Positions 39,395 through 50,956 of a stretch of DNA of 64,000 bases are shown here, piece by piece. Under the pieces are notes generated by a model that saw only the letters and a list, made by a program, of their open reading frames with translations, was not told where the DNA came from and made no database searches. The stretch covers positions 163,375,697 to 163,439,696 of the forward strand of contig NC_073627.1 in NCBI RefSeq assembly GCF_029407905.1. The letters run 5' to 3'. Origin of the DNA: Bubalus kerabau (lineage: Eukaryota > Chordata > Mammalia > Artiodactyla > Bovidae). Both the position numbers and the translations under genes were made by a program. Each line of letters begins with the position of its first letter. The first letter of the stretch is position 1.

Positions 39395-40860
39395 ACTGCT
39401 TGAGGAGGGAGAGGGAGTCTCCTCATGGGCCAGGGTACCTGATTCTTGGTCCACACACTTGACATTGCTCCGGGGGTATAGGCCATGGCCACGAGCTTCC
39501 TCTCAGGGCACCTGGGTACAGACACAGGGATGACGTAGAGGACCCATCAGGGACAGCTGGCTGGATGAGGAGAAGGAAGGGGCAACCTCCTGTCCCAGGT
39601 CTCCTGACAAGACAGTGGAGAGGGGACAGGCTCCTGCTGTCTGCAGGTCAGGATCCCTTCACTCCCCCTCATTGGGCGGGAAGAGGATCCAGGCTTGTGC
39701 CCTGCAGCCCCCAGGCTCCTGCTGAGTGTTCAGAGCTGTCCTTGCAGGGCCTCTGCAAGGCCCACCCTGGCCTCCCTGGGCTGCAGGGGGAGTCCTGTGA
39801 GGGGAGGCCTCATCTAGGTCAAGGGTCACAAGGGTGTGGGCACAAGCTGAGCTTCATGCTTCAGTCAAGCTTTAAATACGAGGCCCTCGCGTCCTCCACC
39901 TGTTGACTCTTCCTGCCAACCTCAGCCAACACTGGAGTGTCAGAGGACTGCGAATTACTATTGACCTTCAAGTCCCTAAATAGGAAAGATTCAGGTGCTA
40001 CTGGGGAACAGGGCTGGGTGTGAGGCCAGTCAAGTTGGCTCAGGGTTTTATGGGAACCTTGAAGGAGCACACTCGTGGCCTCATTATGACTTCTGTCTGC
40101 TGTCAGCACCTTTGGTCTTTCTAGGCCCCTTCTTGCTTACAAAAACAATTAAAGATTATATTTAGGACTCAATAGGTATAAAGATGAATATACCTGAGAC
40201 TGAACTCTATGCAAATAGTTTTGTATGATTTCAAGATTTTTTAAAAAATTGGAGTATAATTGCTTTACAATATTGTATTATTTTCTGCTGTACAATGAAA
40301 TGAATCAGCTATATGTATACACATAGCCCTCCCTCTTGGACCTCCCCAATCCTCTAGGTCATCACAGAGAATGAAGCTGAATTCCCTGTGATATACAGCA
40401 GGTTCCCACTAGTTACTTATTTAACACGTGGTGGTGTATATATGTCAATCCCAATCTCCCAGTTCATCCCATCCCTCCGTCCCCCACCTCCGCCTCCGTC
40501 CCGTGTCCAGATGTGTGTCCTCTACATCTGTGTCTCTCTTCCTGCCCTGCAATAGGTTCATCTGTACCATTTCTCTAGATTCTACAAATATACTGAAAAA
40601 TTTTTCGTGGGCCACTGATGGGATCATGGGCTCTAACCTGCAGCCTGCTGTGCCCAGTGGAGAAGCTAGCTTGGCCTAAGGGGAAATGTGTTGAAGAGGT
40701 GTGGGGATGGACACTGCAAGGGGCAGTGTGGGGCCACACAGTCGGATGAGGAGGGGCCTCTGCAGCCTCAGAAGACCCCACCAGCATGGGAAAGCCTGGG
40801 GGCGGTTGGGGCTCTATAGGAAGAGGGGAGAAAATGGGGTACAGGGAAGCTCAGGAGTTT
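39395..40860 (-). pseudogene. Inverted TNFRSF10-like intron 4/exon 5 fragment
   Basis: Read on the minus strand, 40,135 to 39,400 parallels 61,690-62,480 of the plus-strand gene, and 40,860 to 40,690 parallels about 61,540-61,690. The two parts are separated by an L1 3'-UTR insertion. The exon-5 equivalent begins after ..gtacccag at 39,511 with CPERKLV. The next cysteine codon is lost (TGT to TAT), a 1-nt deletion breaks the CTPWSN equivalent, and about 45 bp of the stalk is missing. The fragment ends in a (GT)n tract near 39,390. No exon 4 equivalent is present. Confidence 0.85.
40225..40660 (-). repeat. L1 3'-UTR fragment, reverse
   Basis: 'tggagtataattgctttaca', 'atgaatcagctatatgta', 'gttcatctgtaccatttctc', 'gattctacaaata': the antisense 3' end of an older L1. 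It splits the inverted TNFRSF10 block. Confidence 0.75.
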
Positions 40861-41090
40861 CCCTGGTGGCTCAGATGGTAAACAGTCTGTCTGCCACCCG
40901 GGAGACCCAGGTTTCATCCCTGGGTCGGGAAAATCCCCTGAGAAAGGAATGATCCCCTGATCCCCTGGAGAAGGCAGTGGCTACCCACTCCAGTATTCTT
41001 GCCTGGAGAATCCCATGGATAGAGGATCCTGGCAGGCTACAGTCCATGGGTTCGCAAACAGTTGGACATGACTTAGTGACTAAACAACAA
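40858..41090 (+). repeat. Bov-tA SINE
   Basis: 'ttccctggtggctcagatgg' to 'gacatgacttagtgactaa'. It terminates the inverted block. Confidence 0.92.
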
Positions 41091-41999
41091 CAATCAATAT
41101 AAAACATTGCTGGACTTTTTTTTCTTAAATACTGTCTTTGAAATTCAGAATGTATTTTTCACTTGCAACACATCTTGATTCAGAGAAGCTGTTTGAAGTG
41201 CTCCATTCCCATAAGGACCTGGTGATTACTCTATTGAACAGCACCACCTGGGCCTCTAGAACTTAGAGAAGGAAGTCCTAATTCTGGTTCTCAAGGAGCT
41301 CCTAGTCATTAAGAGACACAAAGAGGCACAGAAAAAATACAGTGATGAGGGAAGAGCCTTCAAACAAAGCTCATGCCATTGGGCCCTGGCGGGAAGACAA
41401 GAGGAAAAATGGGTCCGACCTGTAGCGAGTCAAACAGTGACCCACAGGAAGGGGCTCTGTGATCTGGAACTGAGCTGAAGACGTGGAAGAGCTGTCACAA
41501 CCCGGGACCCCATGTCCCTAGGCTTGACCTTCACCTCCCGGGCTCTCCTCCTTCAGATGACCTCAGTCTTCCTTGCAGGATTTGTCTCTCTCATCTAACT
41601 CATATTTATTAATAATGAAAGATGCTCTTTAAAACACCCAACCTTTAAAACCTTTCCTTAATAATGTGTTATGGTGATGACACTTCCTATTAATGATAAA
41701 AAATTCACTCTTCAATAATGATGATACAGCAACTAGGATGCCTTCTGAAAAAGAATGATGTTTCTTCCTCATGCCCCTCTTATTGGATAATTAAAAGTAG
41801 GTGGATCAATGAATGAATTGTAATATATGAAACCAGAAGAGTACTGCAAAAATATGAGAAAAAATGTCTTACCACTTTGGAGAGGGGAAGAACTTCTTCA
41901 GTATGAAAACAAATTATAAAACTTGCCCAAAGCTATATAAAAATTAAGAAGAAAGCCAAAGGGAAGAAATCATGACAAAGATAAAAACAAACTAGAAAA
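41091..41999. other. Unassigned DNA
   Basis: No exon or repeat family recognised. Confidence 0.4.
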
Positions 42000-42640
42000 A
42001 AAGTACTCAGAACACAAATCACACTTAGAAATGTAATTTCCTTAATCTGTAAGGATTCATAATAAACTGAAAGAAGATCAACGGGAAAATAGTCGACTTG
42101 AACAACATTATAAAACAATTAGACCAACAGACATCTATTGAATACTCCAGTCAATAACAAAATACATTCTTCTCAAGTGTGCATGGAACATTCTCCAGAA
42201 TAAACCATATACTAGCTCATAAAACAAATATCAATATATTTAAAAGGAGAGCCATAATAGAACACATACCCTCCCACCACAATGGAATGAAATTAGAAAT
42301 CACAAACAGGAAGGAATTGGGGAACTTCACAGCTATGATCAAATTTAAACAACACACTTTCAAATAACCAATTAGTCAAAGAAGATATCAAAAAAGAAAT
42401 TGTAAAATCTTTTAAGATGAATGAAATTGAAGATACCATATACCAACACTTATGGGATATAGCTAAAGCAGCTGAAAACTTAGAAAGAAATTTATGCCTA
42501 TAAATGACTGCATTCAGGAAGAAGAAAAATCTCAAATCAATAACCTAATACTATTCAGTGACACACTAGAAAATGAAGAACATACTAAAGGTAAAGTAAA
42601 CAGAGGAAGGAAATAGTACAGATTAGAACAGAAAGTAATG
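42000..42640 (+). repeat. Old L1 ORF2 endonuclease-region remnant
   Basis: 'acattcttctcaagtgtgca', 'catggaacattctccagaat' encode the MHGTFSRINHIL box that parallels [15 protein letters not shown] of the young L1. Broken frame. Confidence 0.85.
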
Positions 42641-42649
42641 AAACTAAAG

Positions 42650-43270
42650 CTAGAAAAGCAACAGAGTCCATGCTGATGAGCGTGTGGTGGACCTTGTGGG
42701 GCCCTGGCCCTTCTGCTTGCCCAGGACTGCAGTAGAAACAGGAAAAGGCCGTTCTGGTCCCATCTTGTGCCCCAAGAGGAAGTGGTAAAGGAGGGAGATC
42801 AGGTTCATGGAGGGGAAGGGAGCCAGCTGTGGTAGACTGGTTGCTCTAAGAGATGTTATGTTACTTATCACCTGTCTTGTTTTCACTAGCTGTCAATATA
42901 TTCCTGAAACCTAAAGCAGGCAGCACAGAGCGGGTGCTCCTATGGTTGTTGAATGATTGAATAAAGGCTGCATGTATTCCACTGTGTGGTGGTTATAATA
43001 TTTAGTAATAATCCTCCTAAAACTAAACATTTCTGATTTTTTTCAAAATTATTACATTGAATATATTTGAAAATAAAACCATATATGTTTTCTGATGACG
43101 TTAGTAGGTGACTTTCTAGAAGTGTAGAATCTGGGTCAACCCACGAAGCATATTTTGTATTTGTAAATATACAAGTGTATTTTTACTGTAACCCAGCTAC
43201 ACACACACTTGGGCACAGGTGCATCCAGCTTTGGTTCCTAGAATTCAGTAGCTTTGATCTGATGCTGTGG
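42650..43270 (+). pseudogene. TNFRSF10-like 3'-region fragment (copy 1)
   Basis: 'ggccctggcccttctgcttg' through 'gggagatcaggttcatgg' pairs with 63,640-63,740 of the exon 7 region of copy 2 ('ctctggcccttctgcttgct'). It is in the same orientation as the orphan exon 1. Its immediate upstream is L1, so the splice acceptor is missing. Confidence 0.6.
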
Positions 43271-43317
43271 GTCTTTCTTTGTTTTATTTTCTTAACTGTG
43301 AAAAAAAATTTCATATG

Positions 43318-43663
43318 ATCCATTTATTTATTTATATTTTTGGCTGCGGTAGGTCTTCATTGCCGCACGCGGGCTTGTTCTAGTTGCAGTGAGCAGGGGC
43401 TGCTCTTCAGTGCAGTGCCCAGGTTTCTCATTGCAGTGGCTTCTCTTATTAGGGAGCATGGGCACCAGGCACGCAGCCTCAGTAGTTCCAGCACTTGGGC
43501 TCATTAGTTGCAGTTCGAGGGCTCTAGAGCTCTGGCTCAGTAGTTGTGGTGCATGGGCTTAGTCGTTCCACAGCATATGAGATCTTCCTGCACCAGAGAT
43601 CGAGCCTGTGTCCCCTGCATTGGCAGGCAGATTCTTATCCATTGTGCTCCCAGGGAAGTCCTA
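43318..43663 (-). repeat. CHR/ART2-type SINE, long form, reverse
   Basis: 'tatttttggctgcggtagg', 'cccctgcattggcaggcag', 'ctcccagggaagtcc'. Confidence 0.88.
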
Positions 43664-44319
43664 AATTAAGTTTTAAGAAAAGAATGAGGTTGGATCCTAG
43701 TTTCATGTAGAAATTCTTATCATTGTGGATGCAGCCTCCTGTTTTGAGATGGTTTCAAAAAATCAAAATTGGTACTTAATTTTATCTTTTCACCTTCCCT
43801 GGAGACTATCGCATGCTTTCATTTCCTTATTTAGACTACTGATAACGGTGCAAAGCATCTCCGCACTTGTTGAATAACTATTACTTCCGTTTTCCTAAGT
43901 GCCCTCATATATAGTCCTCATTTGAGTCACATATATCCTGGGATGGAGTGCCTGTCCTGATGGGGTGGGTGGGAAAGGACTACTGGGGCAGAAGAGACTG
44001 TGTGGGGTGCTGGGAGTGTTCTGTGTCTTGACTGGGTGATGGCTACTCAGCTGCATACAGTTATCAAAGCTGGAGCAGATACTTAAGGAGTGCGGATTAC
44101 TGCAGGGAATGGTCTGTAAAAATAGAAACTATGAAAAGGAATCAACACAAAATTGTAGGGCTGAAAAGTCAAATAGCTGAAGTGAAAAATCCACACTACA
44201 CGTGTTTAACTGTGCAATTGACCTGTAGAAGAAAGGAAAAGAACACAGGACAGATAGCCTCTGCATGTGCATTTCCTAAAGAAAGCACCGAGTCCCTGGT
44301 TTATCTCTTCTCCTAGAAA
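43664..44319. other. Unassigned DNA
   Basis: No exon or repeat family recognised between the SINE and block B. Confidence 0.4.
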
Positions 44320-45500
44320 GGGAAACAATTGGAGATCCCTTTGAAGAGTTTGTTGATATTATCAAACAATACAAGAAATAGCTAATTATCCACTAGCTAG
44401 AAGAGACTCGTGTATTCATGAATCCATGACCTAAATACATAACTTTATATAAAAAGAAGCATGTGTGTACTTTCCTCCCCCTCCTTGCAGTCTCCTCTGG
44501 AGAAGCTGTGAGTGGCACAGGGGCAGGGGTGTATGTTCTTGCTGGGTGATTCACTCCTTCCTTCCCCTCTTTATGCCTGCATGGGTGTGTCTCCTGCTCT
44601 GACTCAAGATTTCCAGGCACCAGATTGGAGACTGGAATTCAGCCTCTCCTCCGTCCATCTCCTCCCTGCCCTTCCCCTGGGAAAGGGGCCCCAGCCGGGC
44701 CTGACTCCCCACAGCCTGCCCCAGTGGTGTCTCTGGGTTGCACCTGGGCCTGCTAGGCTCCTGGAGGTGCAGACTGGCTGTGACAGCTGTCAGGAAGGTA
44801 TCTTGCTTGCTGGGGTCCTTCTGTGGCCCCTCACTTGTGAGCCTCCTGCCACTCCGGGGCCACCTTCTCTTTCTGTCCCCACTGGCCTTTCTGTATCCTT
44901 CTCAGTAGGCCTGGTGACTCAGCTCTGCAACCTCACAGAGACCCGTTTTTTTTTTTTTTCCTCTCGTGGACCTTAGGGCCTAGCTGTTCTCCCTTTTGAG
45001 TTGCTGGGAGGCTCCACAGTCAGGTTTCTGTCCCCTTCCCAAAGCCAAGGTGCTGAGTACAGAGCTGTATCCACTCCCAGGGGCTGCCCTTCTGCCCCTG
45101 CCCATTGGCCCCTCTGCCTCACCCTGAAGCCATGGGAGCACAACCTGCTGTTTTAATCCCCCACAGTCCTCCAGTGCCATCTGTCCTCTGCTCCACAGTC
45201 TGCTCCTGCTCATTTATCCCCGCTTTCCTCCAAACCAGCACCAGATGTCCTGTGACAGCTCACAGTAGGAAACTCCCATCCTCCAGCTCTGTACCTTTTT
45301 TCCTGACATTTCACTTTTTCCCCAATCTCCCCACCCCAACATGGACACTACATCTCCTGTGGGGCTGTCTCTGACAGGAAGATAACCGTGAGAAGAGAAG
45401 TGCATTCCCAAGATGGCATGTAACTGTTGTTATGTTGGAGCCCTTCAACCACCCTTTCTCCCAAAAACCTCAATCACCAGCATCCTGAGAGCCAAGAACT
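44320..45500 (+). repeat. Segmental duplicate block B (pairs with 2,060-3,770)
   Basis: Same order of shared landmarks as block A ('gaagagtttgttg', 'tataaaaagaagcatgt', 'gactcaagatttcc', 'tgtgagcctcctgccact', 'tcaccagcatcctgagagcc'). It follows the TNFRSF10 3'-like piece at 42,650, which supports a TNFRSF10 3'-end origin for both blocks. Confidence 0.65.
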
Positions 45501-45700
45501 TGTGAATATATTTGAAAATAGATTATATTAGATTCTTGATCATCTTCTTACTAGAACATGAGGCTTCCTAGAAGAAATAGAATATCTGGGTTAACCTAGA
45601 GTGGTATTTTTTTCTACACACACAAATACCCACGCACTGTTTTGGTTCTTACCAAGAGTTTGTTCATTTCGGTCTGGAGATTGGGGGAGCTATGATGTCA
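45490..45700 (+). repeat. Local duplicate of 43,020-43,270
   Basis: Both start 'tgaatatatttgaaaata', share 'agaatctgggt(c/t)aacc' and end with 'ttttggttct(t/a)..'-type sequence. This is a short, diverged direct repeat within the copy-1 3' region. Confidence 0.55.
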
Positions 45701-46021
45701 GGGTTGCTCACAATTGATTCCGTGTACTTGTTCTGCCCCATGATGGAGAAAAGTCAGGCCCAGGACTGGAGTTGAGAAGTCAGAGGGTTTTATGTTTGGG
45801 CCGGGACAGGGGCAGGTCTGTACAGAGCTCTTCAGAATTCTGCAGGTGAATGAGGGCAGACCCTGGCAGAGTGTTCACACCTTCAGAGGGAGCATGAGAT
45901 CCTCAGAGGGGGAATGTCATCACCGTAGGGAGGGAAGACCCCGTGGAAGGGAAGTGGTCCAGACAAAGCTCACCCCCATCCTGTATGCCCTGGTCTGTAG
46001 CGGAAAGCAGGGACCTGCATT

Positions 46022-46228
46022 TCCTGGCTTCCCTGGTGGCTTAGATGGTAAAAAATCTGTCTGCAATGCAGGAGACCTGGGTTCAATGCCTGCGTCAGGA
46101 AGATCCCCTGGAGGAGGGAAAGGCAACCCACTCCAGGATTCTTGACTGGGAAATCCCATAGACAGAGGAGCCTTGCAGGCTATAGTCCATAGGGTCGCAA
46201 AGAGTTGAGCAAGATTGCAACTAACACT
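46022..46228 (+). repeat. Bov-tA SINE
   Basis: 'ggcttccctggtggcttag' to 'gggtcgcaaagagttgagc'. Confidence 0.92.
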
Positions 46229-46709
46229 AACGGTTATAGAAAATAAACATACCATTATGGCAACACTCAGATAATACATAAAGGTTCCTATGAGCAATCT
46301 CTCTCCAGCACTGTCCTGTTTGGCTCTTGACTGCAGCTAAGGACAGGGAGAAATCGCCCATGAAAAGATGCCCCAAAAAGGTGATGGGGTGACACATGAC
46401 ATCACCCATACCATTCTCAACTTCCCCAGGAGAAAGAGTAATGGCGGTTACAATGACTTCTCCCTCCAAAGCGCATGCATTCTGGTGTCTTCTTGTGTCC
46501 TTCCTCAAAAGGGGAGGATCCCACAAGTGACTGGGCTTTTGAAAGCTTAACTCCTTCACAAGAGAGCTCTGAGAGAAGCCTAGTGGTATTTGAATCTTGT
46601 TTGACATTTTTTGATTGTAACAAAAGGGCAATAAGAAGTACCCTTTGCTGATCAAGAGGTGTCTTCCTTATCTGGAAGTGCTCTGAGTGGCATAATTCAC
46701 AGGAAATCT
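46229..46709. other. Unassigned DNA
   Basis: No exon or repeat family recognised. Confidence 0.4.
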
Positions 46710-47350
46710 GAAAACTTTTCCCCTAAGATCAGGAAAAAGACAAGGATGCCCCACTGACAACTTTTATCCACATAGTACTGCAAGTCCTAGCCAGAGGAAT
46801 TAGGCAAGGAAAAGAGGCATCCAAATAGGAAACCAAGAAGTAAAACTGTCACTATTCTCAGATACATGATATTATATATAGAAAACCCTCAAGACTCCAT
46901 CAAAAACTCTTAGAATAAATGAATTCAATAAAGCTACAGGATACAAAATCAGCATGAAAAAACCTATTGTATTTCTTTATGTTAATAATAAACCAGCAGA
47001 AAGAGAAATTAAGGAAATAATGTCATTTACAGTTGCATCAAAAAGAATAAAATTTCTAGGAATAGATTTAACCAAGGAGGTGAAAGATATGCATATTGAA
47101 AAGAGGACATTGAAGAAGACACATCTGTGACAACATGGATGGGCCTTGAGGGCATTATGCTAAGTGAAATAAACAGGACAGAGAAAGCAACTACAATATA
47201 ATCTCTATTATATGTGAAATCTTAAAGAAAAATCAAGCTCAGAGATACAGGGAACAAATTGATAGCTGCCAGAAGTAGGAGGCAGCAGGGTGGGGTGGGA
47301 GAAATGGGTGAAGAGGATCAAAAGGCAAAAAGAAAAGGAAAAAGGACTGG
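46710..47350 (+). repeat. Old L1 ORF2/3'-UTR remnant
   Basis: 'caaggatgccccactgaca', 'gcaagtcctagccagagga', 'attctcagatacatgatat' (RT region), then the 3'-UTR-like 'gacaacatggatgggccttg'. Internally deleted. Confidence 0.85.
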
Positions 47351-47696
47351 ATGTAAACTGAGAGTTAACAGACTCAAGAGAGTGCATGGCTGCAGGCTTT
47401 AGCACAGGGACGGGGGAGGGTTTTGGGGGGCTGGTTAAAATGTCTCTTGCTTGCTCTTGGTTCTCAGTGTCATGGTAGGTGATGAGGCTGGGGGTTCACA
47501 GGACCTCCACCCGCCCGAGTCATCAGTTGCATCCAATCTGCCTTGGGTTCTCTCTGGCAGCTCCCCTCCCCAGGACCAGCTTAGACTCCCCTCTCCCCTA
47601 GTTGGACTGTTACCAAAAGACCTGCCTCAGGCCTCAGGGGTCAAGGGACAAAGTGTACATTTTTTTTTTTAAATTTTTAAATTAAAAACAAAACAC
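47351..47696. other. Unassigned DNA
   Basis: No exon or repeat family recognised; a T-rich tract lies near 47,660. Confidence 0.35.
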
Positions 47697-48115
47697 GGGG
47701 ATTCCCCGGTGTCCAGTGGTTAGGACTCTGTGCTTCCACTGCAGGGGCACAAGTTTGCTCCCTGTTCATGGAGCTAAGTTCCCACATGCCATAAGGCAGC
47801 CAAAAAATAAAATGAAACAAACAAAATCTTTCTCCGACTTCCCTGGTGGTCCAGGGGTTAAGAGTCTGCTTGGCAAAGCAGGGACAGGGATTCGATCCCT
47901 GCTCCGAGAAGATTCCATATGCTTTGAGGCAACTAAGCTTCTGCACCACAACTTCTGAAGCCTGCGCTCTAGAGCCTGTACTCCACAACCAGAGAAGCCT
48001 CGGCAATAAGAAGCCTGCCCACCAGGACCAGAGAGTAGCCCCTGCTCTCCGCAACTAGAGAACAGCCAGTGCGCAGCAATGAAGACCTGGCACAGCCAGA
48101 AATAAATTAATTAAT
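47697..48115 (+). repeat. Two CHR/ART2-type SINEs in tandem
   Basis: First at 47,697-47,820 ('gattccccggtgtccagtgg'), second at 47,835-48,115 ('gacttccctggtggtccagg' to 'agccagaaataaattaatt'). Confidence 0.88.
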
Positions 48116-48889
48116 TAAAAAAATTTTTCCAAACAAAACCCCAAACTTTCCTCAAGTCACACAGGGATTTATTGACTCTGGATGATCAGAACTCAGAGCT
48201 CTTAGTGGACATGTTGGTATTCTGGTCCACAATTAAAAAAAAGAAAAAAACAATCCAATACAGGGTCTGGCTGGGGGGGCACTGCTGTGACAAACAACAC
48301 ATACAAACGCTCTTCCCCACCCTGGGCCCCCACCAGGCTTCTGAGGGGGTCAACTTCGAGAACACCTCTCAGGGCTGCCCAGCAGCCCAAGACAGATACC
48401 CTTGTTTCCAGTCTGCGACATTCTGACAGGAAGCAGGCCTGTGGTGCTTCCTGTCCAGAAAGCAAAGGCAGAGAGGGATTTAACTCCTTTTGGAACCAGG
48501 CTGACCTGTGAGTAGATTATTCCTTTCAGTGGGAGAGGTTTTCATAATAAGGGTTCCTTTCTCTTTTATGTTGCATGACTAAATCTGAAAGGTGCTGTAA
48601 CAGACTTTGATGGAACCTTTTTTTAAAAAGCAAACTATTTGTACTTGCCTTGCTGTCATAAGTACTCACACCCTCGTAGGATAGAGAGCCCAGCACCAGT
48701 GAAGTATGGGGGACAGACTTGGGCTCGGGAACAGCAGTATGGAGTCCATGGGAAGAGCTCACACATATCAGAGACCCTCTGGGAGGTGAGAGGAAGAGTA
48801 GAAGAAGATACTGGGAACCCTGAGGAGTGAATGCTACCTTTTTAGGTACCATCAAAGGCAGTATGCTACCTTTTTAAAAATAGATTTTA
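48116..48889. other. Unassigned DNA
   Basis: No exon or repeat family recognised. Confidence 0.4.
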
Positions 48890-49400
48890 TTTAAATGCCA
48901 GTATTTATTGATTTGTCTGCCTTGGGTCTTTGTTTCAGCAGGGGGGATCTTCCTTCCATCCTGTGGGTTTCTTTCCTTGTAGTGCATGCACTCTCTAGTT
49001 GTGGAGGGCAGGACTCAGTAGTTGGGGGTGTGCCAGCTCAGTAGCTTGAGGCATGTGGGATTTTCGGGGAAGGCGATGGCACCCCACTCCAGTACTCTTG
49101 CCTAGAAAATCCCATGGACGGAGGAGCCTGGTAGGCTGCAGTCCATGGGGTCGCAAAGAGTTGGACACGACTGAGCGACTTCACTTTCAGTTTTCACTTT
49201 CATGCATTGGAGAAGGAAATGGCAACCCACTCCAGTGTTCTTGCCTGGAGAATCCAAGGGACGGGGGGAGCCTAGTGGGCTGCCATCTATGGGGTCACAC
49301 AGAGTTGGACACGACTGAAGCGACTTAGCAGCATCAGGGATCAAACTGGAGATCCCTGCATTGGAAGGCAGATTATTAACCACTGAAGCACCAGGGAAAT
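48890..49400 (-). repeat. CHR/ART2-type SINE, reverse, split by Bov-A2
   Basis: 'tatttattgatttgtctgcc' to 'gcatgtgggattttc', resuming after the insertion with 'tcagggatcaaactggag' and 'gaagcaccagggaaatcc'. Confidence 0.88.
49066..49335 (+). repeat. Bov-A2 SINE nested in CHR/ART2 SINE
   Basis: 'gaaggcgatggcaccccact' to 'gaagcgacttagcagca', both monomers present, little diverged. Confidence 0.92.
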
Positions 49401-49827
49401 CCTGATTTGGTAACTTGTTGATCCTGGCAAACTAGAGAGATGGGACAGTCCAGGGTGACTTGGACCCTTCTCTGAGCCTGATGATAGGAAGTGCTGCATT
49501 GCCTCAATGTGAATGGTGAGCCCAGTTTGTGAAATCAGAGACATTCAGAGTTGTTAACATAAAATAGGACTTGGTGGATGTATTCATCTGCAAATAAAGT
49601 GTTTCAACTACATAGTCACAGCCAGGCCACCTTCTTTCTCCTGGATGCCACTTATATTGGGGCCGGGAGTTATTCACCAGACTCCAAAATGTTCTGTTGG
49701 GTAGAACTTCAGGTTTATAAAATAAAAGTGACAAAAGTAAACTTATAAACCGTGTTAATGATACTTCAGATCTTTGAAAAGTAGAGTTCACAACAGGAAA
49801 ATATGGTGTGTATCCTTTGCCTTTGGG

Positions 49828-50033
49828 GGCTTCCCTGGTGACTCAGTGGTAAAGAATCCACCTGCCAACGCAGGAGACTTGAGTTCCATCCTTGGGTCGG
49901 GAAGATCCCCTGGAGAAGTGAATGGCAACCCACTCCAGTATTCTTACATGGGAAATCCCATGGACAGAGGAGCCTGGCGGGCCACAGTCCATGGGCTCGC
50001 AAAAGAGTTGGCCATGACTTAGCAACTAAACAA
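49828..50033 (+). repeat. Bov-tA SINE
   Basis: 'ggcttccctggtgactcagt' to 'ggccatgacttagcaactaa'. Confidence 0.92.
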
Positions 50034-50664
50034 CAATTCTTTGCCTTTAAATAAATACTTACTTATAATTCTGTAGTAAAGTGATTATTAACACTATTTA
50101 TATGAGATAGGCCCAGGGCAAAAAGGTTCACCAGGTTTGTCTCATTTCCTAAGTACTTAAATCTCAGAAAGTGCAAGTGAGTCTGGCAACCTACTCATTT
50201 TTCTAACAATTCAAGATTTCTTAGTTGACCCATCACTCCCCTACAGTACAGTACAGGGCACCTCTTGGATCTCCTTCTTGGCTGTCCATGTTCTCTGGCC
50301 TCCTTGGGGCCCTGGTCAATGAAGGGCGGGGCGGGGAGGAGCAGAAGCTGGGAGTGGGCAGAAGGCAGTAGTTAGAAGACAGGTGGTTCATTCCTTTTTT
50401 CAACCCGTGGGGCATTAGGACCTGGCTGGAACGCAGATTCTGAGTCTCTCCGGCACGTGGGAGGTGCCCTGCCCCCCCCCCTCCCAAAGGCACAGACCTG
50501 CCTGGCGCTGAATGAAAAACCGGGTCACATGCTGTTCGCTGGCGGAAATTCCCCTTTTGGTAAAGCCCGGGCTCCTCTCCTGAGCCACGCGTGATTGGTT
50601 GGAAGTGGTAATGATTATATCAGCAAGCACTGGCTCATTCGCTACCGCGGGTGACGCGATCCCA

Positions 50665-50683
50665 GGGCGGGGTGGTATAAAAG
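50665..50683 (+). promoter_or_regulatory. GC box and TATA box of TNFRSF10-like gene
   Basis: 'gggcggggtgg' (Sp1-type) directly followed by TATAAAAG at 50,676-50,683, 91 bp before the ATG and at the left edge of a CpG-rich stretch reaching about 51,080. The start of transcription is expected near 50,706 (inference from usual TATA spacing). Confidence 0.65.
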
Positions 50684-50773
50684 TAGAGGCACGCTCAGAT
50701 TAAACAGCAGAGCTCCCCTCCGCGCAGCTCGCAGGGGTAATCTCGCGCCCCACGAAACACACTTTCATTTCTG

Positions 50774-50956
50774 ATGGCTCTGGAGGCTGTCACCCCGCGG
50801 CAACCTGGACAGCGAACGCTCCCCGACCGCACCGTGCAGCGGGGACAGAGGGCAGCGGCCGCCTCGAGCTCCCGGGCAGGGTGCACCCAGGGCCCCAGGC
50901 CTCGACTCCGGGGCCCCTGGGCTCTCATCTTCACAGTCTTCGGTGTCTTGCTGTTG
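50774..50956 (+). CDS. TNFRSF10-like: TNFRSF10-like exon 1 (signal peptide)
   Basis: 61 codons from ATG to ..[11 protein letters not shown], donor gtgagt, phase 0. The long basic, Pro/Arg-rich N-terminus before the hydrophobic core matches human TNFRSF10 members. The ATG was chosen because it is the first in this frame after the TATA box. Confidence 0.85.

Noticed and set aside
44512..44976. 154-codon plus-strand frame in block B
   Set aside because: The equivalent frame in block A is not conserved and the composition is UTR-like. Not supported as protein coding.
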